A DNA stretch of 9,237 nucleotides. It comes from JBDRNO01 sp043811005 (lineage in GTDB: Bacteria; Bacteroidota; Bacteroidia; NORP154). The notes under the pieces were generated by a model. It saw only the letters and a list, made by a program, of their open reading frames with translations. It ran no database searches and was not told the DNA's origin. The position numbers were made by a program, and so were the translations under genes. Positions 7,601-9,237 of this stretch are shown here, piece by piece; within the stretch, counting starts at the first letter, position 1; each line of letters opens with the position of its first letter. The stretch covers positions 1-9,237 of the forward strand of contig JBDRNO010000061.1 in the NCBI GenBank assembly GCA_043811005.1, written 5' to 3'.

Positions 7601-7722
7601 CAAACCGTGTACATCCCGATGCTGATAACAAAAAGCTGATAAGAATGAACATAAGGACACTGATTCAGCAAGCTATCTATGATGCTATCAGCAAAAGCAA
7701 GGGGCAGGCAGATAGTGATTGA
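4669..7722 (+). CDS. Exported GH3 beta-N-acetylglucosaminidase (NagZ-like) fused to a serine hydrolase (beta-lactamase class C-like)
   Basis: A 1017-residue exported bifunctional enzyme. Residues 1 to about 20 form a signal peptide without a lipobox. The GH3 catalytic domain (about 45-380) carries the NagZ hallmark KHFPGHGDTDTDSH (215-228), whose D226/H228 pair matches the family's acid-base dyad, and LGFKGLVFTDALNMKG with nucleophile D302. A second GH3-like domain covers about 390-590. The C-terminal hydrolase (about 600-1005) has SITK at 663-666 (nucleophile S663, K666), YSD at 797-799 and HTG at 956-958, the three active-site motifs of the beta-lactamase/transpeptidase-like superfamily, so both halves look active. 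It likely removes GlcNAc from peptidoglycan or muropeptides; the substrate of the hydrolase half (peptide, ester or beta-lactam) cannot be told from sequence. The fused architecture is common in Bacteroidota. The start fits the signal peptide. Tandem stops TGA TAA end it. Confidence 0.93.
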   Translation: MIKSLFFCSILLLLSGFLNRSIEDISTDELPPPFLCCETEWADSVFASLAPDERIAQLFMVAAYSNKGKADVDKISKLINNYNIGGLIFFKGAPVRQAKLTNYYQSIAKTPLLIAIDAEWGLAMRLDSTIKFPYQMTLGAIRDDDLIYEMGAEIARQCKRLGIHVNLAPVVDVNNNPLNPVINFRSFGENKYKVARKGIAYMKGLQDNGVLSNAKHFPGHGDTDTDSHKALPILTHTKKRMDTLELYPFKELIKQGLGSIMTAHLHIPAYQTEKNTASSLSKNIVSDLLMDSLGFKGLVFTDALNMKGVSSYFEPGIVDVKALLAGNDVLLYPQDVPKAISGIKLAIEKGEITQVEIDKRCKKILMAKQWAQLNDYQPVEIDYLHKDLNNKTAALLNRKLVESSLTLLSNRYDIIPLRRLDTLHIASLSIGTTIPFNPTSFRGGTDFQKILSNYAPVEHFSISKNASREQIVEIINKLSKYNLVIVGIHDMNNAPSKNFGVTEQSAEIVNGLRLQSRVVLTFFGSPYGLSSFDGIENVEAVIMAYEDGVLFQELSAQLIFGGIQAMGKLPVSVNPYFDAGTGITSSQTIKRFKYTIPEETGIDSKELEKIDSIVLNAIKEGAAPGCQVLVAKQGKVIYHKSFGYHTYDEKMPVKNTDIYDLASITKIAATVASLMKLRDEEKFDIDKNLGDYLPYLENTNKDSINIRELLAHHARLRSWIPFWMKTAPGESYRKKYEIFSGLSVQKERKTGSIYSTESSDEFPTRVAKNLFIRHGYTDSIMQDIIDSPLRKNKEYYYSDLGYYLLYHIIEKITGEPIEDYVHKNFYAPLGLSTMGYKPRERFGLERIVPTENDMVFRKQLIHGDVHDPGAAMMGGVGGHAGVFSNANDLAILMQMFLQKGEYGGKRYFKASTIDEFTKCQFCEDDNRRGAGFDRPEMDPEKEGPNCKCVSAGSFGHTGFTGAIAWADPEEEVVYIFLSNRVHPDADNKKLIRMNIRTLIQQAIYDAISKSKGQADSD

Positions 7723-7806
7723 TAAGAACATGCTCTTGAAATTTTATTAAAACCAAAATGTCGAAAAAAAAGTCCAAAATTAGAGTATTAACATAGTTTA
7801 AATAGC

Positions 7807-7841
7807 AGCTTTTCCAAAGTTTCAAACTTTGGAAAAGTTTT
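7807..7841 (+). terminator. Strong hairpin with short T-tract between the GH3 gene and bshA
   Basis: CTTTTCCAAAGTTT (7809-7822) and AAACTTTGGAAAAG (7824-7837) are perfect complementary arms around a single base, extendable to 16 pairs with one G-T pair, and followed by TTTT (7838-7841). It lies 84 bases after the GH3 stop and 20 bases before the bshA start. It may terminate the upstream transcript. Because the stem is AT-rich and nearly symmetrical, it could equally be a dispersed inverted repeat or affect bshA translation. Confidence 0.5.
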
Positions 7842-7861
7842 AACTCAGAAAATCAGCATTT

Positions 7862-8992
7862 ATGAAAATAGGAATAGTCTGTTACCCTACATTTGGAGGA
7901 AGCGGAGTTGTGGCTACTGAACTGGGAAAAGCATTAGCCAATAAAGGTCATAGTGTTCATTTTATAACTTATAGTCTGCCCTTCCGGTTTGAAAACCATG
8001 CTGAAAATTTGTATTATCACGAGGTTAATATTTCTGATTATGCCTTGTTTGATTATCCTCCTTATGAGCTTTCATTAACTAATAAATTAGTTGATGTTGT
8101 AAAATATGAGAAATTAGACCTTCTGCATGTACACTATGCTATTCCTCATGCTTCCGCAGCATATATGGCAAAGCAAATACTTGCTTCCCAAGGCATTAAT
8201 ATCCCTTATATCACCACTTTGCATGGCACTGATATTACTTTGATCGGTAAAGACCCGTCTTATAATGCCGTAATAACTTTTACCATAAACCAGTCAGATG
8301 CTGTTACTGCAGTCTCAAACAGCTTAAAAAGAGACACCTCTAAATATTTCAATATAGATAAAGAGATACGGGTTATTCCAAATTTTATCTGTTTGGATAC
8401 TTATAGTACCGGGAATAATGATCAATTAAGGCGGTTATATGCACGGGATGATGAGAAAATATTTGTTCATATCTCTAATTTTAGAAAAGTGAAAAGAGTG
8501 GATGATATGGTGCTCGTATTTAACAAGGTTTGTAAGGTTATACCTTCGAAGCTGATCCTTATCGGAGATGGACCTGAAAGATCAAATATTGAAAAATTGT
8601 GCCGTGAATTGGAAGTGTGTAAAAATATAACATTTTTAGGCAAACTAAAGGCAATTGAAAAAATATTGAACATTGCTGATCTGTTCCTTCTGACTTCTGA
8701 GACCGAGAGTTTCGGGCTTGCTGCATTGGAGGCAATGGCATCACACGTCCCGGTGATCTCAACCAATACAGGTGGTCTGCCTGAATTGAATATAAACGGT
8801 GTTACCGGTTTTTTAAGCAACGTGGGTGATGTGGATGATATGGTTAGAAATGCTATTTATATTTTGGAAGACGAAACCCGGCTGGCTGAATTCAAAAACA
8901 ATGCTTATAAACAGGCGGTGAAGTTTGATATTACAAAAGTACTACCCCTTTATGAAGCGCTTTATGAAGAAGTGATTAGACCCTGTCCATAA
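7862..8992 (+). CDS. bshA: N-acetyl-alpha-D-glucosaminyl L-malate synthase BshA
   Basis: Cytoplasmic GT-B retaining glycosyltransferase (GT4 family) that joins GlcNAc from UDP-GlcNAc to L-malate, the first step of bacillithiol synthesis. The 376 residues match the usual family length. The N-terminus MKIGIVCYPTFGGSGVVATE is the BshA hallmark, with the GGSG loop at 12-15. LHVHYAIPHASAAYMAK follows from residue 88, and TLHGTDITLIG includes H121. The C-terminal nucleotide-sugar site has E282-S-F-G-L-A-A-L-E290, the E-x7-E motif, followed by TNTGGLPE. The pathway partners BshB (deacetylase) and BshC (cysteine ligase) are not in the window, so bacillithiol production is inferred from this gene alone. 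No Shine-Dalgarno is visible before the ATG. It lies 139 bases after the GH3/hydrolase gene on the same strand. Confidence 0.95.
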   Translation: MKIGIVCYPTFGGSGVVATELGKALANKGHSVHFITYSLPFRFENHAENLYYHEVNISDYALFDYPPYELSLTNKLVDVVKYEKLDLLHVHYAIPHASAAYMAKQILASQGINIPYITTLHGTDITLIGKDPSYNAVITFTINQSDAVTAVSNSLKRDTSKYFNIDKEIRVIPNFICLDTYSTGNNDQLRRLYARDDEKIFVHISNFRKVKRVDDMVLVFNKVCKVIPSKLILIGDGPERSNIEKLCRELEVCKNITFLGKLKAIEKILNIADLFLLTSETESFGLAALEAMASHVPVISTNTGGLPELNINGVTGFLSNVGDVDDMVRNAIYILEDETRLAEFKNNAYKQAVKFDITKVLPLYEALYEEVIRPCP

Positions 8993-9034
8993 TATCATCA
9001 TTAATAACAATGGAAGGTTGGAATAATGGAATTA

Positions 9035-9073
9035 TGGAATATTGGAGAATGTTTGTTATCCCCCAATATTCCA
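9035..9073. repeat. Stem-loop downstream of bshA
   Basis: TGGAATATTGG (9035-9045) and CCAATATTCCA (9063-9073) are perfectly complementary 11-base arms with a 17-base loop. The left arm is preceded by related TGGAA-TAATGGAATTA units (9011-9034), and the right arm by a run of Cs. GTTTTCC follows. It could serve as the bshA terminator, but the tail is poor and the repeated TGGAAT units suggest a dispersed inverted repeat. Confidence 0.45.
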
Positions 9074-9094
9074 GTTTTCCACCATTCCCTGCCT

Positions 9095-9110
9095 CCCGGC
9101 AGCTACCGTG
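9095..9110. repeat. AGCT-centred imperfect palindrome
   Basis: CCCGGCAGCTACCGTG can be aligned with CCCGATAGCTATCGGG, the consensus implied by the palindrome in insertion 1 of the phosphatase gene, with four differences. It is GC-rich relative to its surroundings. Its presence in non-coding DNA supports a repeat family shared between coding and intergenic sites, though the match is short. Confidence 0.35.
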
Positions 9111-9115
9111 TACCC

Positions 9116-9132
9116 ACATCTTTATAAGATGT
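9116..9132. terminator. Small hairpin, possible weak terminator
   Basis: ACATCTT (9116-9122) and AAGATGT (9126-9132) pair perfectly around the loop TAT and are followed by TGATTTATAA. The stem is short and AT-rich and the T-tract is interrupted, so terminator function is doubtful. Confidence 0.25.
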
Positions 9133-9237
9133 TGATTTATAATATATTACGAAATGGTGATATTAACGAATATGTTTTGAGAAACAGCTTTAAATTCATA
9201 TTTCCATAGGATATTGAATATTCGCTTGTATTGTTCA

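Larger units (their letters stand above)
8993..9237. other. Non-coding 3' flank of bshA
   Basis: No frame with coding character is seen on either strand up to the window edge. The region contains a stem-loop (9035-9073), an AGCT-centred imperfect palindrome (9095-9110), a small hairpin (9116-9132) and, at about 9211-9225, GATATTGAATATTCG, similar to the spacer at 4514-4560. It appears to be a cluster of intergenic repeats. Confidence 0.6.

Noticed and set aside
7263..7652. 129-codon minus-strand frame inside the GH3/hydrolase gene
   Set aside because: Lies wholly opposite the conserved hydrolase domain with clear active-site motifs; no recognisable domain of its own, so a shadow frame.
7758..7796. 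Tiny frame MSKKKSKIRVLT upstream of bshA
   Set aside because: Only 12 codons, no ribosome binding site, A-rich by composition; most likely chance.
1..9237. CRISPR array, insertion sequence, prophage or defence system
   Set aside because: No regularly spaced direct repeats, transposase, integrase or phage gene; all long genes are ordinary chromosomal ones.

Overview
The window looks like a piece of a Bacteroidota (Cytophaga/Flavobacteria-like) chromosome. The DNA is AT-rich and the genes lack clear Shine-Dalgarno sequences. Two proteins have Sec signal peptides; one of these ends in a typical 'FAQQ' cleavage region. The gene content also fits this phylum: a TPR / transmembrane / SpoIIE-type phosphatase, a fused family-3 glycosidase and serine hydrolase, and a bacillithiol-type BshA. 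The assignment is inference from gene types and style; no rRNA or other phylogenetic marker was compared.

Layout. Positions 1-1791 (minus strand) hold typA/bipA, a translational GTPase, complete except for the stop codon and perhaps a few last residues. A divergent, non-coding stretch of about 440 bases (1792-2233) follows, with two palindromes and a candidate Bacteroidota-type promoter. A 759-residue membrane signalling protein occupies 2234-4513: signal peptide, TPR repeats, coiled coil, one membrane helix and a cytoplasmic PP2C/SpoIIE phosphatase. After a repeat-rich spacer (4514-4668), 4669-7722 encodes a 1017-residue exported NagZ-like GH3 glycosidase fused to a class-C-beta-lactamase-like serine hydrolase. 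A spacer with a strong hairpin (7807-7841) separates it from bshA (7862-8992), the glycosyltransferase that starts bacillithiol synthesis. The last 245 bases are non-coding and carry inverted repeats.

How the genes relate. I see no single pathway. typA is divergent and independent. The GH3/serine hydrolase and bshA run in the same direction and both concern GlcNAc chemistry (cell-wall GlcNAc removal outside the membrane, UDP-GlcNAc use inside), but a 139-base spacer with a terminator-like hairpin lies between them, so co-transcription is uncertain. The phosphatase gene has its own upstream region and probably its own promoter.

Most notable observation. No new multi-gene system is visible. 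The unusual feature is that the phosphatase domain carries three extra segments encoded by short GC-rich palindromic sequences. All are in frame, and all sit where family members normally have short turns between conserved motifs. Palindromes with the same AGCT centre as the first also occur in the non-coding DNA at 1933-1948 and 9095-9110. This suggests a dispersed palindromic repeat family able to insert into coding sequence, comparable in principle to the Rickettsia palindromic elements.
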